Source: Acetobacter sp. 46_36
GTDB lineage: Bacteria > Pseudomonadota > Alphaproteobacteria > RF32 > CAG-239
Direction: 5' to 3'
Assembly (NCBI GenBank): GCA_001917135.1
Contig: MNTT01000013.1
Coordinates: 212,591 to 276,590, forward strand
DNA length: 64,000 bases
A model generated the notes under the pieces. It saw nothing but the letters and a program-made list of their open reading frames with translations, was not told the origin of the DNA and did not search any database. The position numbers were made by a program, and so were the translations under genes. Shown here piece after piece: positions 35,540 to 44,387 of this stretch; the stretch's first letter is position 1, and each line of letters starts with the position of its first letter.

Positions 35540-35690
35540 ACGATTGTGTGCCGAGAGCCGTAATGCTGCGGGAAGAAGGGCGGAGGACGGCGTCAGAGGT
35601 TAGCGCATAGAATTAAACGATTGTGTGCCGAAAGCCGTAACGTAGCTGGAAGAAAGGCGGAGGACGGCGTCAGAGGTCAGCGCGCAGAGT
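35532..35690 (+). repeat. Two 78-bp repeats overlapping the M23 stop codon
   Basis: Two copies of a roughly 78-bp unit (AATTAAACGATTGTGTGCCG … GGACGGCGTCAGAGG). The first copy contains the last codon and stop of the M23 gene, so the duplication started inside the coding end. Confidence 0.85.
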
Positions 35691-35752
35691 TAGCTGGTCG
35701 TCAGACATTGCGGATGGTTTGATGAAACGGCGGCCGCATCAGATGATTTTTC

Positions 35753-35781
35753 TTGACTATGTTTGCGGAGGCGGCTATCAT
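35753..35781 (+). promoter_or_regulatory. Promoter of rubrerythrin
   Basis: TTGACT at 35753-35758, a 17-nt spacer and TATCAT at 35776-35781, about 27 nt before the Shine-Dalgarno. No operator palindrome is obvious. Confidence 0.75.
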
Positions 35782-35814
35782 TTCTCCGCAACATTTTTTT
35801 TAGGAGAAAACTCT

Positions 35815-36354
35815 ATGGAACTTAAAGGATCTAAGACCGAAGCGAACCTGCAGGCCGCTTTTGCCGGCGAATCGATGGCGCGCAACAAATATACCTACTA
35901 TGCGTCCAAAGCCAAGAAAGAAGGCTATAACATCATTGCCGACAAGTTTGAACAGACCGCGAACAACGAAAAGGAGCACGCCAAAATCTGGTTCAAACTG
36001 CTGCATAACGAGGAAATTCCCTCGACAATCGAAAACCTGAAAGACGCGGCGGCTGGCGAACGCTACGAGTGGACCGACATGTACGACACGATGGCCAAGG
36101 AAGCCGACGAAGAGGGCTTTAAGAAAATCGCCACTCTGTTCCGCATGGTCGGCAAAATCGAAAAAGGGCATGAAGAACGCTACAATGCGTTGTTGGAAGC
36201 TCTGGAAGCGGGAAAAGTCTTTGAACGCCCGACCAAGGTTATCTGGGAATGCGCAAACTGCGGACACCGGATTGAAAGCCTTAAGGCGCCGGAAGTCTGC
36301 CCGGTATGCAACCATCCGAAAGCTTATTTCTTCGAATTGCAGGAGAAGTTCTAG
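35815..36354 (+). CDS. rbr: Rubrerythrin
   Basis: A 179-residue cytosolic non-haem iron peroxidase that reduces H2O2 in anaerobes and microaerophiles. The ferritin-like diiron domain (residues 1-140) has the expected Glu/His ligands in FAGESMARNKYTYYA, NNEKEHAK and GKIEKGHEERYNALL. The C-terminal rubredoxin-like domain has CANCGH and CPVCNHPKAYF. The start at 35815 is chosen for TAGGAGAAAA and family length; the open frame upstream overlaps the promoter. Monocistronic. It complements the anaerobic signature given by HydF. Confidence 0.97.
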   Translation: MELKGSKTEANLQAAFAGESMARNKYTYYASKAKKEGYNIIADKFEQTANNEKEHAKIWFKLLHNEEIPSTIENLKDAAAGERYEWTDMYDTMAKEADEEGFKKIATLFRMVGKIEKGHEERYNALLEALEAGKVFERPTKVIWECANCGHRIESLKAPEVCPVCNHPKAYFFELQEKF

Positions 36355-36374
36355 GCCGGAGCGAGACGGGGAAC

Positions 36375-36450
36375 CGGCGTGAGTGCCGGAGAAGCCGCTG
36401 TGAGTGCCGGAGAAACTGCTGTGAGTGCCGGAGAAGCCGCTGTGATACCG
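36375..36450 (+). repeat. 24-bp repeats after rubrerythrin
   Basis: About three copies of GTGAGTGCCGGAGAAGCCGC plus TGCT directly after the rubrerythrin stop. No coding role is seen. Confidence 0.85.
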
Positions 36451-36537
36451 GAGCTTTTGGGAGCGGTCGGAATGCTGGTTGAAAAGCCAAGGTGCCGGTT
36501 CGGACGCTCTGGTGCTGCGACGAAGGCCGATAAGAAG

Positions 36538-36565
36538 AAGGGGTGCGGGAAACTGCACCCCTTTT
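36538..36565. terminator. Terminator between rubrerythrin and pirin genes
   Basis: GGGGTGC and GCACCCC flank GGGAAACT, with AAGAA before and TTTTT after. It abuts the stop of the convergent pirin gene and can serve both directions. Confidence 0.8.
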
Positions 36566-37273
36566 TCAGGCGCGGAGCTTGAATATCAGCACGTTAGACA
36601 GCGGGTCTATGCCGCGCAATCTGATTTCGGCGGTTTCGTCGGCGACGGCGACCCCGTCTCCGGCAATAAGCGGGTGTCCGTCGAGGCTGACGGCACCGGT
36701 TGCGACGTGTATCCAGACTTTGTGTGCGGGGGTAATATCAAAGCTGACGGTTTTGTCCTGCTCGAGCAGGGTCTGGTAAATTTCGGCATTCTGGTGCAGG
36801 GTTATCGGGCTGTCCGTACTTTTGGGCGAGGCAATGCGGACGAGCCGGCTTTTCAGTTCCTGCGGCGAGGGGGCGGTCTGCATATACTCGGGTTTGACGT
36901 CGTCGATGTTCGGCTCTATCCAGATTTGCAGAAAATGGACGGGTTTGCTGAGCGACGGATTCATCTCGCTGTGGGTAATGCCGGAGCCGGCGCTCATCTT
37001 TTGGATTTCGCCGGCTTTGATGACGCCGCGGCTGCCCATGCTGTCGCGGTGTTCCAGCTCGCCGTCGAGCACGACAGTAACGATTTCCATGTTTTTGTGC
37101 GGATGGGTACCGAAGCCTTCGGCCGGGGCGACGACGTCGTCGTTAATGACGCGCAGGTCGCTGAAACCGAGGTAACGCGGGTCGTAATAGGATCCGAACG
37201 AAAAGGTGTGGCGGCTGTTGAGCCACGGGGTTTGGGTGTGGCCGCGGTCGCCGGAAGCGCGAATCGCAAACAT
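36566..37273 (-). CDS. Pirin family cupin protein (YhhW-like)
   Basis: A 235-residue bicupin. The N-terminal cupin carries the metal-binding set of bacterial pirins (GFGTHPHKNMEIVTVVLDGELEHRDSMG, about residues 50-78). The sequence opens with HTFSFGSYYDPRYLGFSDLRVIN, typical of YhhW/YhaK quercetinase-like pirins. The C-terminal cupin (HKVWIHVATGAVSLDGHPL) is weaker in metal ligands. Quercetin 2,3-dioxygenase activity is known for E. coli YhhW, but the natural substrate is unclear. The start follows AAGGAGAAAG. No operon partner. Confidence 0.92.
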   Translation of the reverse strand: MFAIRASGDRGHTQTPWLNSRHTFSFGSYYDPRYLGFSDLRVINDDVVAPAEGFGTHPHKNMEIVTVVLDGELEHRDSMGSRGVIKAGEIQKMSAGSGITHSEMNPSLSKPVHFLQIWIEPNIDDVKPEYMQTAPSPQELKSRLVRIASPKSTDSPITLHQNAEIYQTLLEQDKTVSFDITPAHKVWIHVATGAVSLDGHPLIAGDGVAVADETAEIRLRGIDPLSNVLIFKLRA

Positions 37274-37584
37274 TTCTTTCTCCTTGATATAACAGTGGAT
37301 ATGATAACGGGTATGCGGGCAGATATGACCGCGGGGCAGTCGGTTGATGGGTGCAGATGTGCCGGCCGACGGGGCGGATGCCGTCCGGGAGACTGGGCGG
37401 GTGTGTCGGTTGAGGCGGGCACTATCCGGAGGGATTGGGCGGGTGGTGCTGCGGCTTATATATGGCGGGCGGAGATGTTTTCAAGGTAGCCGTGAGACGA
37501 GGGGAATAACCGCGGGCGGAGAGCGTGCGGCGGGGCGGCGATGGGGCGGAGAACGAAACGGCGTGCATAACTTGCGGCGGGGGA

Positions 37585-37613
37585 TTGCGGGGACGGAAAT
37601 TATGCCGTATCAT
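37585..37613 (+). promoter_or_regulatory. Probable promoter of the deoxyinosine glycosylase gene
   Basis: TTGCGG at 37585-37590, a 17-nt spacer and TATCAT at 37608-37613, about 55 nt before the start codon. The remaining 37274-37580 is GC-rich with no recognised gene. Confidence 0.5.
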
Positions 37614-37667
37614 TGCGGGAGTTTATGCGTGGAAGAAAACAACGAAACAGCATTTCAGGGAGGTTTT

Positions 37668-38216
37668 ATGCCGCACAGCTTTTCCTATATCGCCGATGAG
37701 CGGACGCGGGCGCTGGTTATCGGCTCCATGCCGGGAGAGGCGTCGCTGGCGGCGGGCGAGTATTATGCGCACCGGCACAACCTGTTCTGGCGTTTTGTCT
37801 TTGAGGCTTACGGCGAGCCTTTTGACCCGAAAGCGCCGCCGGCTTACGGCATCAAAACCGGGCTGCTGCTGGCGCACGGGGTCGGGCTGTGGGATGCGGC
37901 GGAGAGCTGCGCGCGAGAGGGAAGCCTTGATTCCGACATCAGAGATGCGATGCCGAACGATTTTGCGGCGCTGTTTGCGCTGTATCCGGAGATTGAGCGG
38001 CTGCTGTTTAACGGGCAGGCGGCGTTTAAGCTGTTCTGCCGTTTCAACAAGGGGCTGCTGGAGGGTCGGACGTGGGAAGTGCTGCCGTCTACGAGCCCGG
38101 CGAACGCGTCTATCCCGCTGGCGGTCAGGCGCGAGAAATGGCTCGCGGCGCTGCAAGGAGCGGCAACGGCTGCGCTGCCGGCAATGACGCAGGACGGGGC
38201 GCTGCGGAGAGAGTGA
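37668..38216 (+). CDS. DNA-deoxyinosine glycosylase (UDG superfamily, HDG type)
   Basis: A 182-residue base-excision repair enzyme expected to remove hypoxanthine (deaminated adenine) from DNA. The start MPHSFSYIADERTRALVIGSMPGE with AGGGAGG upstream fits the family, in which the UDG motif 1 reads GSMPG.AS…EYYAH..N.FW; here VIGSMPGEASLAAGEYYAHRHNLFW. The C-terminal motif appears as LPSTSPANAS. The length matches single-domain members. The C-terminal ~15 residues look low-complexity. The family call is good; the exact base specificity is inferred. Confidence 0.85.
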   Translation: MPHSFSYIADERTRALVIGSMPGEASLAAGEYYAHRHNLFWRFVFEAYGEPFDPKAPPAYGIKTGLLLAHGVGLWDAAESCAREGSLDSDIRDAMPNDFAALFALYPEIERLLFNGQAAFKLFCRFNKGLLEGRTWEVLPSTSPANASIPLAVRREKWLAALQGAATAALPAMTQDGALRRE

Positions 38217-38317
38217 GACGGTGCGGCATGGGCAGTTTGGCAGGAAGATGCAAAAAAGCGGAAAAGTCGGATAAAATACTTGAAAAAATTATGCAACAGT
38301 GCCAAGTTGGACAGCAG

Positions 38318-38480
38318 GCACAGAGCCGCGTTACACAACGGGTACAGCGTTGGGCGGGGGGCTGACGGTATCAGGCACAGAACCGCGTTAAACAGCGGGT
38401 ACAGCGTTGGGCGGGTGTCTAAACGGTATCAAGTACAGAGCCGCGTTACACAACGGGTACAACGCTGGGCAGGTGCCGGA
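38318..38480 (+). repeat. 57-bp tandem repeats
   Basis: Nearly three copies of a 57-bp unit (CACAGAGCCGCGTTACACAA … GGGTACAGCGTTGGGCGG). They fill most of the spacer before the semialdehyde-dehydrogenase-like gene. Confidence 0.9.
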
Positions 38481-38540
38481 TAAGATGCCGGGCGGACGTC
38501 AGGTTCAGCAAGTTTTAAGTTTGATGAAAGGGAAGTTAAG

Positions 38541-39569
38541 ATGCCAAAGATTGCAGTTGCCGGGGTTAAAGGAAGTACCGGCCGGGAGTTTCTCAACCTT
38601 TTGAACGAAAGCGGCATTCCGGCCGACGACGTATTTGCGCTGGAGGCGAAAGCGCCGCTCGGGACGCTGGTGTCATACGGCGAAGATGACGAATTGGACG
38701 TGTCTGCACTGGATACATTTGATTTTAAGAAAGCCGATATTGCGATATTTGCAACAACGAAGGAACAGGGCAAGCGTTTTATCAAGAAAGCGACAGGTGC
38801 CGGATGCCGGGTGATTGACCTTTCGGGGGCAACGTTCGGCGACAGTTCGGTTCCGCTGGTTATTCCCGAATTGAACGGCGAACTGTTGAAACGGGGGAAC
38901 GGGCAGGCAACGGACGGGCTGCCGCAGGTTATCGGCGTGCCGTCGTCGGCGGTGTATCAGATTTTGCTGCCGCTGGCGGGAACCATCAAAGAGCACAAGC
39001 TTAAGCGGCTGGTGGTAACGACGTTTAACTCCACTTCTTATCACGGGCATGAGGCGATGGACGAACTGTTTACGCAGTCGCGCAAAATCTTTTTGAACGA
39101 AACGCTGGTTGATGACGAGCAGATTTTCAAAAAGCAAATCGCGTTTAATGTTCTGCCGCAGGTCGGCGAGTTCATCGGCGAGGAAACATCGCTGGAGTGG
39201 GCGATTAACGCCGAGATTAAAAAGGTTCTTGACAGCGACATCAAAGTGCACGCGAACTGTGCATTCGTGCCGACGTTTATCGGCGATGCGGCGTTTGTCA
39301 ATGCGGAGTTTGACGACGAAGTTGACGCGACGGCGGTACGCGAGGTGATGAAGGCGCAGAAAAACGTTGTCGTTTTTGACAAGACGGTAGATGCGGGCTA
39401 TGTCAGCGTTGATGATGTTCAGGGCGAAGACAGCGTTTATGTGTCGCGCGTGCGGCAGGATGTTTCGGTCGAGAACGGCATCAGTTTCTGGACGGTGGCA
39501 GACAACCTGCGCGCCGGCGGGGCAAAACTGGCGTTTTCGGTGATGACTGCGGTGCTGGCGAAAGCTTAG
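38541..39569 (+). CDS. Aspartate-semialdehyde dehydrogenase-like protein without catalytic residues
   Basis: A 342-residue member of the Asd/ArgC dehydrogenase fold. The N-terminal nucleotide-binding loop is recognisable (VAGVKGSTGREFL), as are VIDLSGATFGDSSVPLVIPELN and FNVLPQVGEF. The active site is not: the family's NPNCSTIQ is VPSSAVYQ here (Ser136 for the catalytic Cys), and the Arg/His region (normally RVPV..GHS) reads FVPTFIGDA (about residues 242-250). It is therefore predicted not to reduce aspartyl phosphate and may be a regulatory or structural paralogue. The start follows GGGAAGTTAAG. No lysine or threonine genes are nearby. Confidence 0.75.
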   Translation: MPKIAVAGVKGSTGREFLNLLNESGIPADDVFALEAKAPLGTLVSYGEDDELDVSALDTFDFKKADIAIFATTKEQGKRFIKKATGAGCRVIDLSGATFGDSSVPLVIPELNGELLKRGNGQATDGLPQVIGVPSSAVYQILLPLAGTIKEHKLKRLVVTTFNSTSYHGHEAMDELFTQSRKIFLNETLVDDEQIFKKQIAFNVLPQVGEFIGEETSLEWAINAEIKKVLDSDIKVHANCAFVPTFIGDAAFVNAEFDDEVDATAVREVMKAQKNVVVFDKTVDAGYVSVDDVQGEDSVYVSRVRQDVSVENGISFWTVADNLRAGGAKLAFSVMTAVLAKA

Positions 39570-39582
39570 ACGGGGACTTTGG

Positions 39583-39690
39583 TGCCGGCGGCACAGGAAA
39601 CGGTGCCAGCGGTACAGGAAATGGTGTCAGCGGTACAGGAAACGGTGTCGGCGGCACGGGAAACGGTGCCAACAGCACAGGCAACAGGGG
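39583..39690 (+). repeat. 24-bp minisatellite of the GGTGCCAGCGGTACAGGAAA type
   Basis: About four to five copies. The same core (GTGCCAGCGGCACGGGCAA) appears inside the MscS-type channel gene, the DsbD-like gene and several spacers. Confidence 0.88.
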
Positions 39691-39810
39691 CTGTACCGCC
39701 GATGTTCCGGCGGGTTGGCGAAACGGCAGGGCACCGAGAGAAACGGCGGTAGTTTAGGGCTGTCGGCATAACGTAACGAAAAAAGGCAGAAGAAAAGGAC
39801 GGAAAAGCAA

Positions 39811-42744
39811 ATGGGCAAAATATTAAGACTTTGGGTTTCGGGCGTTATGCTGGCGGCTGCGGTTCTGACCGGGCTGGCGGTTATTTCAGGCGATGTTGCG
39901 GCGGCGGGGAAAAAAACAGCGCATGCCGTCGGGACGAACAGTGCCGATATAACGGCGGCGAAAACGAGCGGCAAGTCCGGCGGTGCGAAAACGAGCGGCA
40001 AGTCCGGCGGTGCGGAAACGAGCGGCAAGTCCGGCGGTGCGGAAACGGAGGCTCTCGGCGTTGACAAGGGCGAGATTTCCGGTTCCGAGAACGAGGCGGC
40101 GTTTGACTACAAGACCGTTTCGGGGCAGCTGGAGGAAATTGAAAAATCCATCCGGAAAAAGCAGTTTACGCGTCAGAGCCTGGACGATGCCGCGGCATTT
40201 CTGACCCAGCAGGAAATCGTAATTGAGTTTGCGGCCAAAGGGATTGAAAAGAACTCCAAATACGTGCAGGACGCGTTAAACGCATTGGGACCGGAGCCGG
40301 CGGAAGGGGAAAACGAAGACCCGGCGATTGCGGAAATGCGCAGCAAGTATACGGCGGTGATGAACAACTATAAAAACCGTTTGATTGAGGCGAATTTGCT
40401 CAAAACCGAAATGGCGCGGCTGAATTCGATTATTTCCGAGGCGCGGAGCCGGATTATCATCGGCAATCTGGTGGCGGAGCAGAATGTCTTGATTGCGCCG
40501 CACAACTTCTTTACGGCCATCGGCGACGCAGCGGTGTTTTTCTGGGAAATTGCAATCTCGCCGGTCGAGTGGTACCGGGGGCTTTCGGCGGAAGAACGCG
40601 AGAACGTTTACCACGGCGGGTGGTACGTGCTGCTGATTTTGGGGCTGGCATTGTCGTTCGGGCTGTTCCTGCGGCGGTATATCATTAACAAATGGGGGTA
40701 CGGGCATACCGAAGATTATCCCCGTTACGGACAGAAAATCGTGGTGGCGGTGATTACGGCGATTGCGTACGGGGTGATTCCGTCGCTGCTTATCGGCGGG
40801 TGCCTGTTGTGGCAATTGACCAACGAAACGCTGACGCAGAGCAAGTTCGGCGTGGTCTTGGCCAATGTGCTGTACTATTCGCTGTATGTTACGCTTATCC
40901 GGGCGCTGGCGCGGGTTACGCTGGCACCGTGGAACGGGCGCTGGCGGCTGTTTAATATTTCCGACGAGAGGGCTGAGCGCGTGTTTGCGGCGACGACGCT
41001 GTCGCTTATTTTGCTCGGGGCGGTCGGGTGCATCCGGCAGATTGCGGCTTATTTTGAAGCGAGCGAGGCGCTGACGCTGTTGTTGGAAGTGGCGGGCGAC
41101 GCAATTAAGGCGTTTGTCATTATTTTGATGACATCGCGGATTTTGGGGCGGATTAGAAACCGGGGAGTCGGCGATGAAGAAAATGAGGAGGAGAGCCGGG
41201 GGGACGGTGCGGGCGGCAATGGTGGCAGCGCCACGGGCAGTAGTAGCACCACCACGGGCAACAGTGGCAGTGCCACAGGCAGTGGTAACAGCACCACAGG
41301 TACGGCGGGGGAGGGTACCGTCGGAATCGGGACAACAAAAGGAGCCGTGGGGAGCGCGGCGGGTGGCAGCGCCACGGGCAGTAGTAGCACCACCACGGGC
41401 AACAGTGGCAGCGCCACAGGCAGTGGTAGCAGCATCACGGGTATGGCGGCGGCAGCTGCGAGCGGTACGGCTGTTGCGAGCGAGAAAATCGTTACTTCGG
41501 CACCGACGGCGGGGAGCGCGGCGGCTTTGCTGGCGGACGACGAACCGGAGAATATGAGCCTTTCTTCCAAAATCATCGTGTTTACGACAATTTTTGCGGT
41601 GTTGACGTTTGGCATTTCGCTGTTCGGGTATCCGGAACTGGCGACCTTTATTTTCAACCGTTTTATCGCCTCAGTGCTGTTTATCGGCGCGTTTGTCATC
41701 GTGCGGCGGTTTATTTCCGATTTGCTCAGGCGGAGCATCGTCTTTTGGATTAAGACGTTTAAACTGCGCAAACAGCTGTTGTCGAAGGCGGATTTTCTGA
41801 TGACGCTGCTGGTAACGCCGCTGCTGGTGCTGTTTCTTATCTATTCGCTGCTGACGCTGTGGGGAATGCCGGGGGCGTTTATGTTGCAGGCGGTAAAGAA
41901 ACTGGTGTTCGGCTTTAAGGTCGGGGGCATCAATATTTCGCTGATTTCAATCGTTACCGGGCTGCTGGTTTTCCTGATTTCGCTGACGCTGGTCAAGATG
42001 ATGAAAAACCGGCTTTCGAACAATCTGCTGAACCGCATCAATATGGACGAGGGAATTAAGCATTCGCTGATTTCCGGGTTCAGCTTTACGGGCTTTATTA
42101 TTTCCGCCATTCTGGCGATTGTGGCGATGGGCGTGGATTTGTCCAACCTCGCGGTTATCGCCGGTGCGCTGTCGGTCGGTATCGGTTTCGGGCTGCAGGA
42201 CGTCATCAAAAACCTGGTCAGCGGCATTATCCTCTTGTTTGAGCGGCCGTTTAAGGTCGGGGACTGGGTGCTTATCGGCGGCGAAGAAGGAAAAATCAAA
42301 CAAATTAACATCCGCTCGACGGAGGTGGAAACCTTTAACAAGGCGAGCGTGATTATTCCGAACGCGACGCTGATTTCGTCGTCGCTGACCAACCTGACGC
42401 ACGGCAACAACTGGCAGCGGCAGACGATAGCGGTCGGGGTTTCGTATGATTCGGACGCCGAGCAGGTAACGAAACTGCTGTTGGAATGCGCGCGGAGCTG
42501 CAAAAAGGTGATGAAAGTGCCGGCGCCGTATGTGCTGTTTAAGAATTTCGGCGAATCTTCGCTGGATTTTGAGCTGCGGATTTATGTTTCCGACATTTGG
42601 AGCGGCTGGTCGGCGGGCAGCGACGTGCGGTACGAAATCCTGCGGCGGTTCCGCGAGGCGAATATCAACATCGCTTATCCGCAGATTGTGGTGCACCAGG
42701 GCAGCGAGGATACGAGCGTCAAGGGGTGGCAGACCAACGTTTAA
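39811..42744 (+). CDS. MscS/MscK-type mechanosensitive channel
   Basis: A 977-residue inner-membrane channel. It has a signal peptide and a Lys/Ser/Gly repeat (TSGKSGGAK/E). A periplasmic coiled-coil domain (about residues 100-250) is followed by several membrane helices. A Ser/Thr/Gly-rich loop (about residues 463-550) is encoded by minisatellite DNA. The C-terminus is the MscS pore and beta domain: GALSVGIGFGLQDVIKNLVSGIILLFERPFKVGDWV, EGKIKQINIRSTEVETFNKASVIIPNATLIS and …NIAYPQIVVHQ. The pore helix and beta-domain signatures are clear. It protects against hypo-osmotic shock. The start follows AAAGGACGGAAAAGCAA. Confidence 0.92.
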   Translation: MGKILRLWVSGVMLAAAVLTGLAVISGDVAAAGKKTAHAVGTNSADITAAKTSGKSGGAKTSGKSGGAETSGKSGGAETEALGVDKGEISGSENEAAFDYKTVSGQLEEIEKSIRKKQFTRQSLDDAAAFLTQQEIVIEFAAKGIEKNSKYVQDALNALGPEPAEGENEDPAIAEMRSKYTAVMNNYKNRLIEANLLKTEMARLNSIISEARSRIIIGNLVAEQNVLIAPHNFFTAIGDAAVFFWEIAISPVEWYRGLSAEERENVYHGGWYVLLILGLALSFGLFLRRYIINKWGYGHTEDYPRYGQKIVVAVITAIAYGVIPSLLIGGCLLWQLTNETLTQSKFGVVLANVLYYSLYVTLIRALARVTLAPWNGRWRLFNISDERAERVFAATTLSLILLGAVGCIRQIAAYFEASEALTLLLEVAGDAIKAFVIILMTSRILGRIRNRGVGDEENEEESRGDGAGGNGGSATGSSSTTTGNSGSATGSGNSTTGTAGEGTVGIGTTKGAVGSAAGGSATGSSSTTTGNSGSATGSGSSITGMAAAAASGTAVASEKIVTSAPTAGSAAALLADDEPENMSLSSKIIVFTTIFAVLTFGISLFGYPELATFIFNRFIASVLFIGAFVIVRRFISDLLRRSIVFWIKTFKLRKQLLSKADFLMTLLVTPLLVLFLIYSLLTLWGMPGAFMLQAVKKLVFGFKVGGINISLISIVTGLLVFLISLTLVKMMKNRLSNNLLNRINMDEGIKHSLISGFSFTGFIISAILAIVAMGVDLSNLAVIAGALSVGIGFGLQDVIKNLVSGIILLFERPFKVGDWVLIGGEEGKIKQINIRSTEVETFNKASVIIPNATLISSSLTNLTHGNNWQRQTIAVGVSYDSDAEQVTKLLLECARSCKKVMKVPAPYVLFKNFGESSLDFELRIYVSDIWSGWSAGSDVRYEILRRFREANINIAYPQIVVHQGSEDTSVKGWQTNV

Positions 42745-42799
42745 CGGACGAAAGTTTTGTTTTCGACAGGTGCGGCGCGGACGTTGCGGCTGGGCAGCT

Positions 42800-42890
42800 C
42801 AGATAGTGCGGTGAGGCAGTGCGATGAGGCGGCGAGGTTGTGTCATGAGGCGGCGAGGTTGTGGCATGAGGCAGCGCGGATGTTGCGGCT
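42800..42890 (+). repeat. 21-bp degenerate repeats before the HAD gene
   Basis: About four copies of ATGAGGCGGCGAGGTTGTGT and variants between the channel and phosphatase genes. Confidence 0.75.
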
Positions 42891-42923
42891 GGGCGGCTCG
42901 GATACGGAAGTTTGGGAGGAAGT

Positions 42924-43583
42924 ATGGTACGGGCGGTTTTGTTTGACTGGGACGGGACACTGGCCGAGACACGCCCTGCCGTTGTTGACGCGATGGAGCA
43001 TACGCTGGCCGCATACGGCAGGGAGCCGTGGGACGAGACCAAACGGAAGTATCGTGATACGTCAAAATCGCTGAAAGAAAATTTCCCCAATTTTTTCGGT
43101 GAGGAAAGCGTACGGGCATACGATGATTATCTTGCATATTATCGGGTACACGGAATGCGGCGGATTGTTCCGGCTCCCGGCGCGGCAGATTTCCTGCGCA
43201 GCTGCATAAACGCGGGTGTCGGCATATACGTTGTTTCCAATAAGGAAAAAGCGCTGTTGACGGCGGAAGTGCGGCACTTTTTTCCTGATATTGTTTTTAA
43301 TGCAGTCCTCGGCAATGGCGATGCTCCGCGCAACAAACCTGCGCCCGACCCTGTTTTTGCCGCCCTGAAAAATGCGGATTTTGCCATCAACCGCGAAACT
43401 GTCTGGCTGGTCGGCGATTCCAAGCAGGATACTGACTGCGCCCTTGCCGCCGGTGTTTTGCCTGTTGTTATCGGCAACGGAAAATTTATGGGCGAGGGGG
43501 AACTGGCGCAATATGCCGCCGCCGGAAAGGTAAAGTGTTTTTCTGATTTTGCCGCCCTTTATCGGCAAATATGCCGGGATTAA
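42924..43583 (+). CDS. HAD-superfamily phosphatase, phosphoglycolate phosphatase-like
   Basis: A 219-residue HAD hydrolase with an alpha-helical cap. It has motif I VLFDWDGTLAET with nucleophile Asp, motif II VVSNKEK, a motif III Lys in NKPAPDP and motif IV GDSKQDTDCA. This is the set of Gph/PGP-type phosphatases. The start at 42924 follows GGGAGGA; an upstream TTG in frame sits inside that site. The stop overlaps the stop of the convergent outer-membrane protein gene. The substrate is not determinable. Confidence 0.88.
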   Translation: MVRAVLFDWDGTLAETRPAVVDAMEHTLAAYGREPWDETKRKYRDTSKSLKENFPNFFGEESVRAYDDYLAYYRVHGMRRIVPAPGAADFLRSCINAGVGIYVVSNKEKALLTAEVRHFFPDIVFNAVLGNGDAPRNKPAPDPVFAALKNADFAINRETVWLVGDSKQDTDCALAAGVLPVVIGNGKFMGEGELAQYAAAGKVKCFSDFAALYRQICRD

Positions 43584-44359
43584 AACGTATAGCGCATACC
43601 GAGGGAAAACTCCAGCATATCGTCAATATATTCGCTGTCCAGCACGACATAGCGCACCATGCCCCGCAGCGCCCAATGGCCGGTGATGTTATACTGTGCG
43701 CCGGCGCCGAAGCGGTAGCCGACATTGTCGTCCGAACCGCTGAACTCGTGGATGCCGTCGCTGTATTTCAGCTTAACGTCAAATTCATATTTGCCGACAC
43801 CCGCTGCCGCTACCAGTTCCAGCTGGTCATTCAACGGCAGAAAGCCCAACGCGTCCACGCCGTACGCGGTATAATCGCCTTCGGTGCGCCATTCGTCGTC
43901 AGCCGTTTTTTTCGCCGTATTTGAGGTTTGGTAAAACACCTCTACGCCCCAGTTTCTGCCGATGCGCAGCCCTGCCGCACCGCCGACAAACATTGCCCGG
44001 TCTTTTAAGAAATATTTTTCCTCTGAACCGCTGTAGCCGATATCCGTTGTTCCAGCGTCCACGCCCAGATACGGACGGAGCGTGTTGACCGGCTGCGCGG
44101 TTATAAGCGGCTGTCCGGCAGCGGTCTCCCGTTGTCTTGTGGCGTAACCGTATTCTTCTCTCTGCGCAGGCGGAATGCGAACATAGCGCCCCTCGCCGGC
44201 AGAACGGTAACGCACGGCGCCCCCGTCTTGTCTGTATGCGGCGCCATGTTCCACACGCCTGCCGTATGCTTGTTCTGAAGCATAATCATACAGTTGAGCG
44301 TGTGCGGGTTGGTAAGCGATTGCGGTAAATATGCCTGCTAATATCATCAGTTTAGTCAT
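43580..44359 (-). CDS. Outer-membrane beta-barrel protein downstream of the tandem RNA
   Basis: A 259-residue exported protein with a signal peptide (MTKLMILAGIFTAIAYQPAHA). A Tyr/Arg-rich periplasmic or linker stretch (residues 22-90) is followed by an 8-stranded OmpA/OmpX-like barrel (LRPYLGVDAGTTDIGY … WGVEVFYQTS … VGYRFGAGAQYNITGHW … MLEFSLGMRYTF) ending in Phe. The start follows GAGAGGAAG. It lies 29 bp after an intrinsic terminator that ends the two-module structured RNA, so expression probably depends on read-through. It converges on and overlaps the HAD gene stop. The ligand or function is unknown. Confidence 0.85.
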   Translation of the reverse strand: MTKLMILAGIFTAIAYQPAHAQLYDYASEQAYGRRVEHGAAYRQDGGAVRYRSAGEGRYVRIPPAQREEYGYATRQRETAAGQPLITAQPVNTLRPYLGVDAGTTDIGYSGSEEKYFLKDRAMFVGGAAGLRIGRNWGVEVFYQTSNTAKKTADDEWRTEGDYTAYGVDALGFLPLNDQLELVAAAGVGKYEFDVKLKYSDGIHEFSGSDDNVGYRFGAGAQYNITGHWALRGMVRYVVLDSEYIDDMLEFSLGMRYTF

Positions 44360-44387
44360 CCTGACTTCCTCTCTTTAATATGTAAAA

